A DNA stretch of 64,000 bases, from NCBI RefSeq assembly GCF_032362555.1, contig NC_083533.1:191001-255000 (forward strand). Direction: 5' to 3'. Positions 45,201 to 56,500 of the stretch are shown one piece after another (the first letter of the stretch is position 1; each line of letters opens with the position of its first letter). The DNA is from Amyelois transitella (lineage: Eukaryota > Arthropoda > Insecta > Lepidoptera > Pyralidae). The position numbers and the translations under genes were made by a program. A model generated the notes under the pieces. That model made no database searches and was not told where the DNA came from. It saw only the letters and a program-made list of their open reading frames with translations.

Positions 45201-48200
45201 GAGGAAGGTTTTTATGTATAATTTTTTTCCGAATTTTGCACCCGTGCGAAGCCGGCGCGGGTCGCTACTGTCCTATAATAATGAAAAAAAAAATAACTTG
45301 AATTTCGTCCTCAGGCAGGAAATGGCTGGCGATCTACCCCCACACGCTGGCGCTGTGGCACCCCGGGGGCACCATCAAGTCCTACTACTTCCAACATCGA
45401 GTGTGCGTGTTCCTCTACCACCTCATACCGGCCTATGTGGTGGACGGTCTGCTGTTTCTGCTGGGAAAGAAGACTTTGTGAGTTTTTGTTTGTTTATTCT
45501 TTACTAGGTTATAATATTGTACAGCTGTTTTTATATGTTCCTCAGTTATTTTTCGACTCCTATGTCCTTGGTCTAATTTACGACATCGCAATTTTACTAT
45601 CAGCTAGATTATCTTGTCGGCCTCTGTGGCGCAGCGGTAGTGCGCTTGTCTGTCTCACCGGAGGTCCCGGGTTCGAATCCCGACCAGGGCATGATGAGAA
45701 ACGAATTTTCTCTGATTGGCCTGGGTCTTGGATGTTTATCTATATACGTATTTATTATAAAATATAGTATCGTTGAGTTAGTATCTCGTAACACAAGTTT
45801 CGAACTTACTTCGAGGCTAACTCAATCTGTGTAATTTGTCCCGTATATATTTATTTATTATTATTTATTTACTAGCGACCCGCCCCGGCTTCGCACGGGT
45901 GCAAAATTATAAATGTTATTATTATACATAAAAACCTTCCTCTTGAATCACTCTACCTGTTACAAAAAACCGCATCAAAATCCGTTGCGTAATTTGAAAG
46001 ATTTAAGCATACAGACAAACAGACTAAAATAGCGACTTTGTTTTATACTATGTAGTGAATTTTTTGTAGGATTTTGAAGTACGATGGATACATTATCCGT
46101 ATGGTTCCCGGCACCAATAGAGAAAACAATAGGGCCACTCCATCTTTTTCCCATGGTTATCGTGAAAACCGGCTAAGAGATAGGCTTATATACTTGGGAT
46201 TCTTCTTTAAGGCGATAGGCTAACAACCTGTCACTATTTGAATCTCAATTCCGTTAATAAGCAATAGAGCTGAAGGTGGCCTTTCAGTCTTTTCAGTCAA
46301 CCACGCAAGGAATACAGACGTGATTACATACATACATATAATCACGTCTATATCCCTTGCGGGGTAGACAGAGCCAACAGTCTTGTAATGACTGATAGGC
46401 CACGTTCAGGTATTTGGTTCAATGATAGAATTGAGATTCAAATAGTGACAGGTTGCTAGCCCATCGCCTAAAAAAAGAATCCCAAGTTTATAAAGATGCC
46501 ATAGATGTCGTAAAAGGCGACTAAGGGGAAGGCCGTTAGTACGAGATGGAATGGTCCTATTCTTTTTTCTAATGGTGCCGGGAACCACACGGCACTTTAA
46601 AATATTAATACTGATAAATTTATAATTGTAATGAATATATCATCGTTTCAGTTTGGTGAATGCTCAGAAGCGAATCAGTCACGGCTTGAACGTGCTGCAG
46701 TTCTACACGACGAAAGAATGGCATTTCGTCAACACCAATTTCAGATCTCTTCGGAACCGCATCAGCAAGGTAATCGCCATTTTTGAGTTAGTAAATCAAC
46801 GTATTTCATATTACATACATACATATGGTCACGTCTATATCCCTTGCGTGGTAGAGCCACCAGTCTTGAAGAGACTGAAATGGCCACGCTCAGCTATTGT
46901 GGCTTAATGATAGAATTCAGATTTCTTTATTTTGCGTTGAATAGACCATTTATCGAGAAAGGCTTTAGGCTATATAACATCACGCTGCAACAATTAGTAG
47001 CAAAGAAACAATGGAATATGTGAAAAAAACTGGGGGAATTATTCATCCTTCAATGATGCCCAAAATAACTATTCTACGCGGACGAAGTGGAGGCCACAGC
47101 TAGTGTAAAACAAAACTTTGAGATATTTAACCGACGATTTGAAGTGAGACTTTCTTCTCCTGCAGGAAGACGACGAGATATTCTTCACGGACGTGTCTCC
47201 CCTGGACTGCGAGGACTACCTGAAGAACTACATCCTGGGCGCCAGATATTACGTCTGCAAAGAAGACCCGTCGACGTTGCCCAAAGCCAGGAAACTGTAC
47301 AGAATGTATGTAATGTATTTATACAGTTATCGTGTGGTTCCCGGCACCAATACAGAAAAGAATAGGACCACTCCATCTCTTCCCCATGGATGTCGTAAAA
47401 AGCGACTAAGGGATAGGCTTGCAAACTTGGGATTCTTTTTTTGGCGTTAGGCTAGCAACCTGTCACTATTCGAATCTCAATCCTATCATTAAGCCAAATA
47501 CCTGAACGTGGTCATTCAGTCTTTTCAACACTATTGGCTCTGTCTACCCCGCAAGGGACATAGACGTGACCATATGTATGTATGTATGTATTTATACAGT
47601 GCCGTGTGGTACACATCACTTCCCATATGTCCACAGATATTATCTTAGTTTTTGGACTATTTCCTTAGTCGCCTTTTACGACAGCCATAGTAAATAGATG
47701 GGGTGATATTAATTCTGAAGTGACAAGAATACATACATAAAATCACGCCTCTTTCCCGGAGGGGTAGGCAGAGACTACCTCTTTCCACTTGCCACGATCT
47801 CTGCATACTTCCTTCGCTTCATCCACATTCATAACTCTCTTCATGCAAGCTCGGCGGTTTCGGGTACTCTTGACCTGACCCTTTGCCAGGACGTCCTTAA
47901 TTTGATCAAGATACGTTCGTATAGGTCTTCCCAATCCGACCTTTCCCTCCACACTCACACAGTGACAAGAATCACATTGCAGTTTCTCATTATGCGTGTA
48001 TTTATTAAAATGAATGACCTAATGTTATAATTATTATTATTTTTACTTCCACAGTCGCTTCCTTGTGGACCAGATCTTCCGTCTTCTCTTCTACGTTCTA
48101 GTCTTCTGGGTGCTGTATTCCTACAGGGACTTGTTCGTGTCTTCGGTGGAGAAGCTGGACTCAGCTCTCAAGAGCCTCACACCAATTAATGTGAAAGCTG

Positions 48201-48235
48201 AAGAAGTTTGTGAAGTGCCCAGCGATACGTTATAA
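36206..48235 (+). CDS. FAR: Fatty acyl-CoA reductase, complete (FAR-B)
   Basis: Complete 13-exon gene: 36206-36280, 36949-37065, 38125-38282, 39754-39844, 40680-40825, 41223-41332, 42069-42152, 42839-42947, 44815-44891, 45315-45477, 46652-46769, 47166-47305, 48055-48235 (stop TAA). The joined CDS is 1569 nt, 522 aa, the usual FAR length. [19 protein letters not shown] starts the Rossmann fold with TGxxGFxG at residues 17-24. The YxxxK active pair is Tyr205 and Lys209 in NTYSYTKAI (codons 41248 and 41260). Later come [16 protein letters not shown] and VLPVDVTVN. The FAR_C domain ([11 protein letters not shown] onward) covers about residues 350-440, and a membrane segment about 470-486. Known role: fatty acyl-CoA to alcohol, anchored in ER or peroxisome membrane. 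The start is the only ATG giving the family N-terminus; an acceptor at 36196 suggests an upstream untranslated exon. Introns are repeat-filled. Confidence 0.95.
36846..36900 (-). mobile_element. SINE-A head fragment
   Basis: Only the 5' ~55 nt, just before the acceptor of FAR-B exon 2. Confidence 0.75.
37122..37529 (+). mobile_element. LINE 3' fragment with open reading frame
   Basis: Matches LINE 9263-9672 closely and keeps the C-terminal frame open for about 124 codons, with a stop at 37492-37494. It lies 56 nt after FAR-B exon 2. Confidence 0.9.
37761..38019 (+). mobile_element. SINE-A, full length
   Basis: In FAR-B intron 2; a short LINE tail piece follows at 38055-38100. Confidence 0.87.
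38471..38735 (+). mobile_element. SINE-A, full length
   Basis: In FAR-B intron 3, near-consensus. Confidence 0.87.
38815..39255 (-). mobile_element. SINE-B split by a SINE-A with target-site duplication
   Basis: The 5'-truncated SINE-A (38840-39020) is flanked by acgggacaa at 38831-38839 and 39021-39029, inside the SINE-B tail. Confidence 0.9.
39351..39615 (+). mobile_element. SINE-A, full length
   Basis: In FAR-B intron 3, ends in (TATG)n. Confidence 0.85.
40226..40456 (-). mobile_element. SINE-A
   Basis: In FAR-B intron 4, with a short internal deletion near 40368. Confidence 0.85.
40533..40650 (-). mobile_element. LINE 3' tail
   Basis: Reverse complement of the LINE end, 30 nt before FAR-B exon 5. 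Confidence 0.82.
40870..41127 (+). mobile_element. SINE-A
   Basis: In FAR-B intron 5, between the exons ending 40825 and starting 41223. Confidence 0.84.
41438..42020. mobile_element. SINE-A / LINE tail composite
   Basis: SINE-A minus (41438-41595), SINE-A plus (41600-41805), LINE tail minus (41810-41912) and SINE-A tail minus (41915-42010), joined at tatgtatg/catacata junctions in FAR-B intron 6. Confidence 0.8.
42222..42524 (-). mobile_element. SINE-A with internal duplication
   Basis: The segment from the middle of the element (ttggccaacattcttgaaaa) is partly doubled. In FAR-B intron 7. Confidence 0.75.
42580..42812 (+). mobile_element. SINE-A, head missing
   Basis: Ends 27 nt before FAR-B exon 8. 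Confidence 0.82.
42968..43205 (-). mobile_element. SINE-H
   Basis: The minus-strand tail agaatagaatagaat starts 20 nt past the donor of FAR-B exon 8. Confidence 0.75.
43243..43471 (+). mobile_element. Helitron-like element, second family
   Basis: attctcgtgtcacaatgttt to gggacagCTAG before T. Confidence 0.65.
43672..43916 (-). mobile_element. SINE-A, full length
   Basis: In FAR-B intron 8; another tail fragment at 43485-43545. Confidence 0.86.
44074..44335 (+). mobile_element. Helitron-like short element
   Basis: TCTATACTTACTAATATT start, CTAG end before T; a minus-strand fragment of the same family at 44592-44645. Confidence 0.68.
44678..44728 (+). repeat. (ACAG)n microsatellite
   Basis: gacagacaggcagacagaca and similar repeats in FAR-B intron 8. 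Confidence 0.95.
45087..45262 (-). mobile_element. Element G, left arm of an inverted pair
   Basis: The reverse complement is nearly identical to 45874-46059; FAR-B exon 10 lies between the two. Confidence 0.8.
45508..45860 (+). repeat. Copy of the FAR-B 3' UTR in intron 10
   Basis: Matches 48229-48258 and then 48771-49105, beginning at the stop codon region (gttataatattgta). It lacks the 512-bp TIR element found in the 3' UTR. Contains a SINE-B (45618-45850). Confidence 0.85.
45618..45850 (+). mobile_element. SINE-B, full length
   Basis: A box tggcgcagcggt and B box ggttcgaatcc intact; present in both copies of the duplicated segment. Confidence 0.88.
45874..46059 (+). mobile_element. Element G, right arm of an inverted pair
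   Basis: ctagcgacccgccccggctt to ttatactatgtagtga. Confidence 0.8.
46097..46596. mobile_element. Tail-to-tail SINE-A pair
   Basis: A plus-strand copy (46097-46330) and a minus-strand copy (46333-46596) meet at gattacatacatacatataa. Confidence 0.83.
46817..46920 (-). mobile_element. SINE-A, 3' half
   Basis: Truncated where a Helitron-like fragment begins. Confidence 0.75.
46922..47103 (+). mobile_element. Helitron-like element, 5' truncated
   Basis: From tttgcgttgaatagacc to gccacagCTAG, in FAR-B intron 11. Confidence 0.62.
47333..47592 (+). mobile_element. SINE-A, full length
   Basis: Starts 27 nt past the donor of FAR-B exon 12. Confidence 0.86.
47728..47958 (-). mobile_element. LINE 3' tail
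   Basis: Reverse complement of LINE 9445-9665; the C-terminal reading frame (71 codons) is still open. Confidence 0.88.
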
Positions 48236-48258
48236 TATTGTATAGCTGTTTTTATATG

Positions 48259-48770
48259 CTGCCGTGGTATAACTAAAATGCCGTTATCTGACATCAGGAT
48301 TTACACCTTTTTTACCAGTAAAACATACATACATACATACATATGATCACGTCTATATCCCTTGCGGGGTAGACAGAGCCAACAGTCTTGAAAAGACTGA
48401 ATGGCCACGTTCAGCTATTTGGCTTAATGATAGAACCGAGATTCAAATAGTGACAGGTTGCTAGCCCATCGCCTAAAAGAGGAATCCTAAGTTTATAAGC
48501 CTATCCCTTAGTCGCCTTTTACGACATCCATGGGAAAGAGATGGAGTGGTCCTATTCTTTTTTGTAATAGTGCCGGGAACAACACGGAACCAGTAAAATA
48601 AGAATAAATAATCACTTTCGATCTGTATATACGATTTTTTGGTACCTTTAAGTCATAAATAGGCGTTCTCATTGATGAATGGCATCAGTTTAAATTTTTA
48701 CCGCAGTTTTTGACGTTTCACTTAGAACAAGGATTTGGCAGATAACGGCATTTTAGTTATACCAGGGCAG
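48259..48770. mobile_element. TIR element in the FAR-B 3' UTR with nested SINE-A
   Basis: Inverted ends ctgccgtggtataactaaaa and its complement agree over 32 bp with one mismatch. Flanked by TATG at 48255-48258 and 48771-48774. The intron-10 copy of this region has a single TATG and no insert. A SINE-A (48324-48588) with target-site duplication accagtaaaa (48314-48323, 48589-48598) is inside. Confidence 0.93.
48603..48608 (+). terminator. Candidate FAR-B polyadenylation signal
   Basis: The first clear AATAAA past the FAR-B stop on the plus strand, inside the TIR element. Confidence 0.35.
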
Positions 48771-48862
48771 TATGTTCTTCAGTTATTTTTCGACTCCTAT
48801 GCTTTGGGGTCCTTGGTCTTATTTACGACATCCTCAATTTTACTATCAGCTAGATTATCTTG

Positions 48863-49100
48863 TCGGCCTCTGTGGCGCAGCGGTAGTGCGCTTGTCTGTG
48901 TCACCGGAGGTTCGGTTCGAATCCCGACCAGGGCGTGATGAGAAACGAACTTTCTCTGATTGTCCTGGGTCTTGGATGTTTATCTATATAAGTATTTATT
49001 ATAAAATAAAGTATCGTTGAGTTAGTATCTCGTAACACAAGTCTCGAACTTACTTCGAGGCTGACTCAATATTTGTGTCTCGTATATAGATATTTATTTA
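48863..49100 (+). mobile_element. SINE-B
   Basis: Partner of the copy at 45618-45850; lost a few bases in the B box (gttcggttcgaatcc). Confidence 0.85.
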
Positions 49101-49334
49101 TTTATATCATTAGTAATGGATTTCCGGGAGATGGCTAGTTGTTTAACGACTTACACCCCGTAATTTGATGCTTTATATACCTAGTACCATTGTTGAATGA
49201 ATTTACCAAAGTGTTTTGTAAACTTTAGTAGGAAGATACCTAATTTTTCATTTTCTTTTTTATTGTTAAGGAAAACTGAAAATCACTTTTTGTTCTAGCC
49301 ACAGAAACTGTCCTTTTTACTACACATCATAACA

Positions 49335-49574
49335 TATAATCACGTCTATATCCCCTACGGGGCAGACAGAGCCAACAGTTGTCAAAAGACTGAAAGGCCA
49401 CGTTCAGCTGCTTGGATTAATGGTAGAATTGTGATTCAAATAGTGGCAGGTTGCTAGCCCATCGCCTCAAAAGGTATCCCAATTATATAAGCCTATACCT
49501 TAGTCGCTTTTTACGACATCCATGAGAAAGTGATGGAGTCCTATTATTTTTTCTAAAAGCCGGGAACCACTCGG
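49335..49574 (-). mobile_element. SINE-A, diverged
   Basis: Between FAR-B and PEX19, full length. Confidence 0.8.
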
Positions 49575-50541
49575 TTTTTACTTTTTATGTGCAAATGAAT
49601 TATTTTTACCTATAATTAAGACTTCGATTTGTAAAATATGTTTTTAATTGAAGTTAACTTCCGATTTATTTTGCGTGTTAAAGGTTACAGTTAGTGTAAA
49701 TAAATACTAAATAGGTATACCTAAATACATTTAGATGTTAAATGTAATTTTTAAGGTTGTGGTCGGTTGTGTTATTAATAAAAATGAAACTCAGTGTATC
49801 GTTTTTAAACGAATTTGTTTTATCCTTTTGGTACCCTTATAAAGATAGATTCTCTATCGTATATTTATTTATTTATTTTAAACTTTATTTCATAAAAATG
49901 TGCAAAGGGCGGACTTAATGCCGTTTGGCATTCTCTACCAGTCAGTCTCTGCCAGCTGACCAAACAGAAAAACTTTCAGTTGGTGGTGTGATATATTGCG
50001 TACCTACCTAAACTTTAATCAAATGACCCATCGCCAAAAACATATTCCGAGTTTATTGCCTTTACCTTAAATGAGTTTTTCAATCTGTGTGGGAAGAGAA
50101 GCAACTGGATATCATTATGATGGATCAAAAAGATTATGATGATGATGATTACCTAGGATGAGTAGAAGAATATTGTGAAAAAAGTAGGGAAGCTTTCTGT
50201 AGAGATCTTGTCAAGTAAAAATTCATAGTTTCTGATTCCCTGTTGATAACAATATTAAATTAAGTATGAGTAAAAGGTGGTGCCATATATTTGGTTTCAA
50301 CTACCGCTCTTTATCTTACACAGAGCACAAAACGCGCGACAGGCAACGCGTTGCATATACACTTTGCTTAAAAATAATAATTAAAAGTCACATGTCAGCT
50401 GTCACCATATCACATGTTCATTCGGAGTTTTCATTCATTTCATTCGTTCGACCGACAAATACGATCTGTCAAAAAATAATAGTCCGAAAAGAATCTATTG
50501 TGAATTTATTGAAATATTTTATTTTATTTCTACAATAAACA
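49575..50541. other. FAR-B to PEX19 intergenic, PEX19 5' flank
   Basis: Repeat I at 49863-49985, a worn LINE tail-like stretch near 50160-50235, and unique sequence upstream of the PEX19 ATG. No clear TATA box. Confidence 0.5.
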
Positions 50542-53500
50542 ATGTCTGACAACAAAGAAGTGGCTAAAAAGGATGTTGATCCCGAATTGGATGACTTATT
50601 AGACAGTAAGTACAAGGTTTCTAATCATTACTCGTAATATGATATGTTACACAACCTAACCTCGATAAGTCAATGAAAAGCAATTTTCTTAAAACTTCTT
50701 CTTTAAACTTTTATTGTTACCGTTGTGACTTCAATAATTAAAAATTTCTGATATCAAAATTAAGTAGTTCAATTTATATATTGTGTGTAGTTTTCAATTA
50801 GATGCCGATGAAATAGTTTTGTAAGTCTCAAAGTAGCTATTTTTACTTCAATTAACGAATTAATTGTAATGAAAGTTATTATAAAATGAAACTGATATAA
50901 CTATCTGAAGCTCTGATATTGTATTTGAAGACTGGTACAATTTCTACAACTGCTTATTAGTTCACAAAGCATACATTTTATCCATGTAAGTTTAGTAATT
51001 AAATTACCCAAAGATATTTTCACCTGACCTATAAACTATGACGATATTACATTTTCTATATGTCCTCAACCAGGTGCCCTCCAAGACATGACGAAAAAGG
51101 AGACACCAGAGGAACCGAAGCCCGAGGGCTCTGGCGAGGTGACGCAGAACCTGTGGAGCGAGGAGTTCATCAAGGAGGCAGCCGCACAATTTGAGAGCAA
51201 CATGGCTGCTATACTAGGCAGTTTTAATGGTGTCCCAGGTATCAAAAGATCATACATACTTAGTATATCAGGTTTATATCCCTTACATGGTACACAGAGC
51301 CAACAGTCTTGACAAGACCAAAAGCTACATATACCTATAGCTTTATGACGGTTTTTTTTTTTGGGACAAGTTACACAGATTGAGTTAGCCTTGAAGTAAA
51401 TTCGAGACTTGTGTTATGAGATACTAACGCAACGATACTATATTATATATTTTATAATAAATACTTATATAGATAAACATCCAAGACCCAGGCCAATCAG
51501 AAAAAGTTATTTTCTCATATCATGCCCTGGCCGGGATTCGGACCCGGAACCTCCGGTGTCACAGACAAGCATACTGCCGCTGCGCCACCGAGGCCGTCAA
51601 TTGAGATTCAAATAGTGACTGGTTGCTAGCCTGTCACCTGACAAATCCCAAGTAATACACCTTTCCCTTGACTGACTTTTACAATTTGCACGGGCAGAGA
51701 AGCAACCTATACACACACTATCAGACCATCCTCCATAGCATGGCACGTGCCACGCCATTTTTATCATGTGAAGAACTATCGCTGTCCCTTTTCACATTCT
51801 AATAAACAGCAACAGTTTTTACATACATATAATCACGTCTATATACCCTGCGGGGTAGACAGAGTCAACAATCTTGACATGACTGATTGGCCACATTCAG
51901 CTTTTTGACTTGATGATAGAATTGGTATTTATATAGTGACAGGTTGCTAGCCCATTGCCTAAAAGAAGAATCCCAAGTTTATAAACCTATCCCTTAGTTG
52001 CCTTTTACGATATCCCTGGGAAATAGATGGAGTGGTCCTATTCTTTATTTTATAGGTGCCGGGAACCACACGGCATGATAGTTTTACACGCGATAAAAAC
52101 AACTGGCAACTTGAGAGCTATAAAAGATACTTGCATAGTTATTAGGTACCGTACTAATAATGAAAAATTTTTCATTTTGCAGAAGACCAAATATCGCAAG
52201 AGCAGATAGCTCAGACCTTTTCTAAAATGGCAGGTGAGTTTAGCAATGTGTTCAAAAATGTATAAGTTCAACATTGTTTGTACTTTTGTTTACCTATGTT
52301 TCTTAGATAATACATTACTGAAGAAATTTTGTCAATTGACACCCTATATAGTTGTTATAAATTTAATATGACACTAGCTGTGCCTGTGACTTCGCGTGGA
52401 ATAGTTATTTTGGGCATCATTGAAGCATGTATATGTATAGAATATATCTTTCCACTTGCCATGGTCTCTGTGTTCTTTCGCTTCATTCAAATTCATAACT
52501 CTCTTCATGCAAGCTATGCGGCTTCGGGTAATCTTGACCTGACCTTACGTCTTAAATAAGTCCGCGTGCAATATTTTATTTTTGTATGTGTTCTTTTATA
52601 TTTTGTATTATCTATACTAATATTATAAATCTGAAGAGTTTGTTTGTTTGAACGCGCTAATCTCAGGAACTACTGGTTCGAATTGAAAAATTCTTTTTGC
52701 GTCGAATTTATCATTTATCGAGGAAGGCTTTAGGCTATATAACATCACGCTGCAACTATAAGGAGCAAAGAAATAATGAGAAAGTTAAAAAAAAGACGAG
52801 AAAAATTATTAATCGTTGAGAATTATTCACCCTTGAGGGCTTCTATGATGCCCAATATAACTATTCCACGCGGACGAAATCGCGGGCACAGCTAGTGAAT
52901 AAATAAAATCAAAATACTGTACTAGTATAGGAAATCTGTTTCAGACGATTTTAAAATAATTTCCTACCCACAGAGGCGGCCGCACAAGTCCTAAAGCCGT
53001 CGGGGGCGGAGGCCGACGCGGCCAGCGCCGACCCCAACGCGCAGGAGAAAATTGACGAGGTCAGTGCTTAGTGCCGTGTGGTTCCCGACACTTTAAGAAT
53101 AGTACCAATCCATCTCTTTCAAATGGATGGCGTAAAGGGCGACTAAGGGGTAGGCTAATAAACATGGGATTCATTTTGTAGGCGATGGGCTAGCAACCTG
53201 TTTTAATGTCAATTCTATTATTAAGTATCTGAACGTGGCATTTCAGTGTTTTCGAGACTGATGTATGCGTGCTAGTAATGCAAATGGATAAATTCAATCC
53301 TATGATTTGCAATATTTCTTTCTTTCATTACTATGTACTGTATCTTGTAGTCTCTGCCTACCCGTCCGGGAAAGAGGCGTGATTTTATGTATGTGTGTAT
53401 GTTGTAACTGTGTAAAATTTCTGTTTGCACTAATGATATTATTACAAACAAACAAACATATAATTGTTACAGGTATCAGCGGCCATATCCCAAACGCTAC

Positions 53501-56500
53501 AGAACTTGAACACCAACACGGAGTCGCTGCAGACACCGTTCTCGGACCAGGACCTGGCCAACATGTTTGGCAACTTCAATCTGTCTGAAGGCGGACAGGT
53601 GAGAAACTTAGGTTGAGAAATGTTTCTCACTAATTAAAAAAAAAACGAAGAACATTTAAAACATACGATAAATAAAAAGAAGAATAGTACCACTCCATCT
53701 CTTTCCCATTAATGTCGTAAAAGGCGACTAAGGGATAAGCTTACAAACTTGGGAGTAGCCAACCAAATAACCGATCGTGGCCATTCAGTCTTTTCAAGAC
53801 TGTTGGCTCTGTCTACCCCGCAAGGGATATAGACGTGACCATAATGTATGTATGTATGTACACAGTATTGGCAAATAAATTTGTCTTATCTAATGAATCT
53901 GTAACAGGACGGCAACATGTTCGTCCCGTTCATGCAAGGCATGATGCAGTCACTCCTCTCCAAAGAGGTTCTGTACCCCTCGCTGAAGGAGCTAGTGGAC
54001 AAGTACCCCGCCTGGCTCCGGGACAACAAGGGGAAGATCGACCAGAGCGAGTATGACAGGTGGGTGTTTGATTATTTTTGGGAATTAAATTCCCGTGTGC
54101 CGTGTGGTTCCCGGCACCAATACAAAAAAGAATAGGACCACTCCATCTCTTTCCCATGGATGTCGTAAAATGCGACTAAGGGATAGGCTTACAAACTTGG
54201 GATTCTTTTTTAGGCGATGGGCTAGCAACCTGTCACTATTTGAATCTCAATTCTATCATTAAGCCAAATAGCTGAACGTGGCCATTCAGTCTTTTCGACT
54301 GTTGGCTCTGTCTACCCCGCAAGGGATATAGACGTGACCATATGTATGTATGTATTAAATTCCATGTAAAGTTACAAAAAAAAAAATCTAAATAATAGGC
54401 TATTTGACTGTATTAAAAATATACAATTCTTTTATGCCATCAGTCTTAATATTATTTTTTTGGAGCGATTTGTAATAACGCGATATAAAAATATTGCATT
54501 ATTTAAACAAAATCCGTCTCAGAAAATTAGGATTTTATATGCAGCTGTCACGTGACTAAAAACGAACGTGATTGGCTATTTCTATTATGACGTCAATTAT
54601 CCATAAACAGACTGTGGATCGCACCGTTCCTTAGTGTTCGCTATTATTTTTCAAGATTTTATGATGTTTGATCGCTCAGGATTACTCAGATAACATACTT
54701 AGGTATTTAATAATGGAAACCAATTCCGCGAAAGCTGACAGTCGAAACCTACCAAAAGTGGACGCAATAATGGTTGGAAGAAGAAATCTGAATTGTCTTC
54801 TTCAAAGACAATCCAGATTTCTATGCTGCCGAACTGAGGAATGTGAAAACATCAATGTAAATATATCTTGGTAACCACTGATCGTAGATCATGATCTGAA
54901 ACCACTTCTTGCGAATATTCAAATCCATCGGCATAGAAAAAAATAGTTTCGTAGGAGATTTTATTGTTGTATTAGTGCATTGAGGCACTGCACAACATTT
55001 ATAGGAACTCATTTTAATAATTTTCACACATATGACGTGGCACAAGTTAAATAAAACAAGAGAAAATCAAAACTTTTCGAAACACCAACAAGCTTTGTAT
55101 GATATTTACACGAAATTTACGTCACTGCATGCCATGGCCGCCATATTGCTAAAAGTCGCGTTTTGGCGGCATATTTAAATATTGCATTTTCTTTTTCGAT
55201 TTTTTAATAAAATAGCTGTAATAAAGGCAGAAAAGTATTTTTGTAGGGCTCCCTATAAACAAATAAATACCCTAAGATAGTTTTTAGAACTTTGTCAAAT
55301 AGCCTATTAAAAACATAATATCTAGATCAAATTAAGGACGACCTGGTGAAGGGTCAGGTCGAGAGTACCCGAAACCGCCGAGCTTGCATGAAGAGAGTTA
55401 TGAATGTGGATGAAGCGAAGGAAGTTTTATAATAAATAGGTACTTATATAGATAAACATCCAAACAATTTTTTGCAAACAATTATTGAAAACTCGCTGCG
55501 CCCGCGCCTTCGTCCGCGTGGAATAGTTATTTTGGGCACGCAGATGAATTATTTACCCCGTTTTTTTTTCAAATTTTCCATTATTTATTCGCTCCTAATA
55601 GTTGCTGCGTGATGTTATATAGCCTAAATCCTTCCTCGATAAATGGTCTATTCAACACAAAAATATTTTTTCAATTCGAACCAGTAGTTCTGAGATTAGC
55701 GCGTTCAAACAAACAAACTCTTCAGCTTTATAATATTAGTATAGATAAATTAAAGGAAATAAATATTCTATTATAGTCTTAAGTAATTTGTCATCAGATT
55801 CGAACAACAACAAGAGCTGATGAAGCAGGTGTGCGCCGAGTTGGAGCCGGAACAGGACTCGGACTCGGAGGAAGTCAAGCGGAGTCGCTTCGAGAGAGTT
55901 CTCAACATGATGCAGAGGGTATGTTACAACTACTGGAGGGTAGACAGAGACAGCAGTCTTGAATAGAATAGATTTATTTTCAAAATTGGATACAAGGTAT
56001 CACTTATTGACGTCACATAACTTAAATCTAACTATAACTACTGCCGCTGCCAAAGCGCATGTGTGGAAGAAGCGGCGGAACAAACTACACTGCAGCATTT
56101 TCATCGGACGTCAATATACAAATATAGATCTCTTAAATCTAAATCTTTAACTAATGCACGTTGTCTACATTAAAAAACATGAATGAATGTAGAACTAGTA
56201 TACTAGAAAGTGATAGGCCATGTTCAGCTGTTTGGCTTGATGATAGGATTGAGATTCGAATAGTGACAGGTTGCTAGAACATCGCCTAAAAGAGGAATCT
56301 CAAGTTCATAAGTTAGTAACCGAACCGGCTTGCATTAAGAGAGTTATGAATGTGGATGAAGCGAGAGAAGTATGCAAGTGGTATGATGTAGTATCTGCCC
56401 ATACCTCCCGGAAAGAGGCGTAATTTAATGTACCTATGTGTAAATTTTTAATTGACAGATGCAAGACCTAGGGCAGCCTCCGACAGAATTAGTGGGCGAC

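Noticed and set aside
45618..45695. tRNA gene (A and B boxes present); same for other SINE-B heads
   Set aside because: The acceptor stem does not pair and the sequence continues into the SINE-B body at every copy; these are SINE promoters.
54668..54874. Plus-strand 68-aa ORF inside the THAP element
   Set aside because: Antisense to the THAP frame, which has the recognisable Cys pair and W positions.
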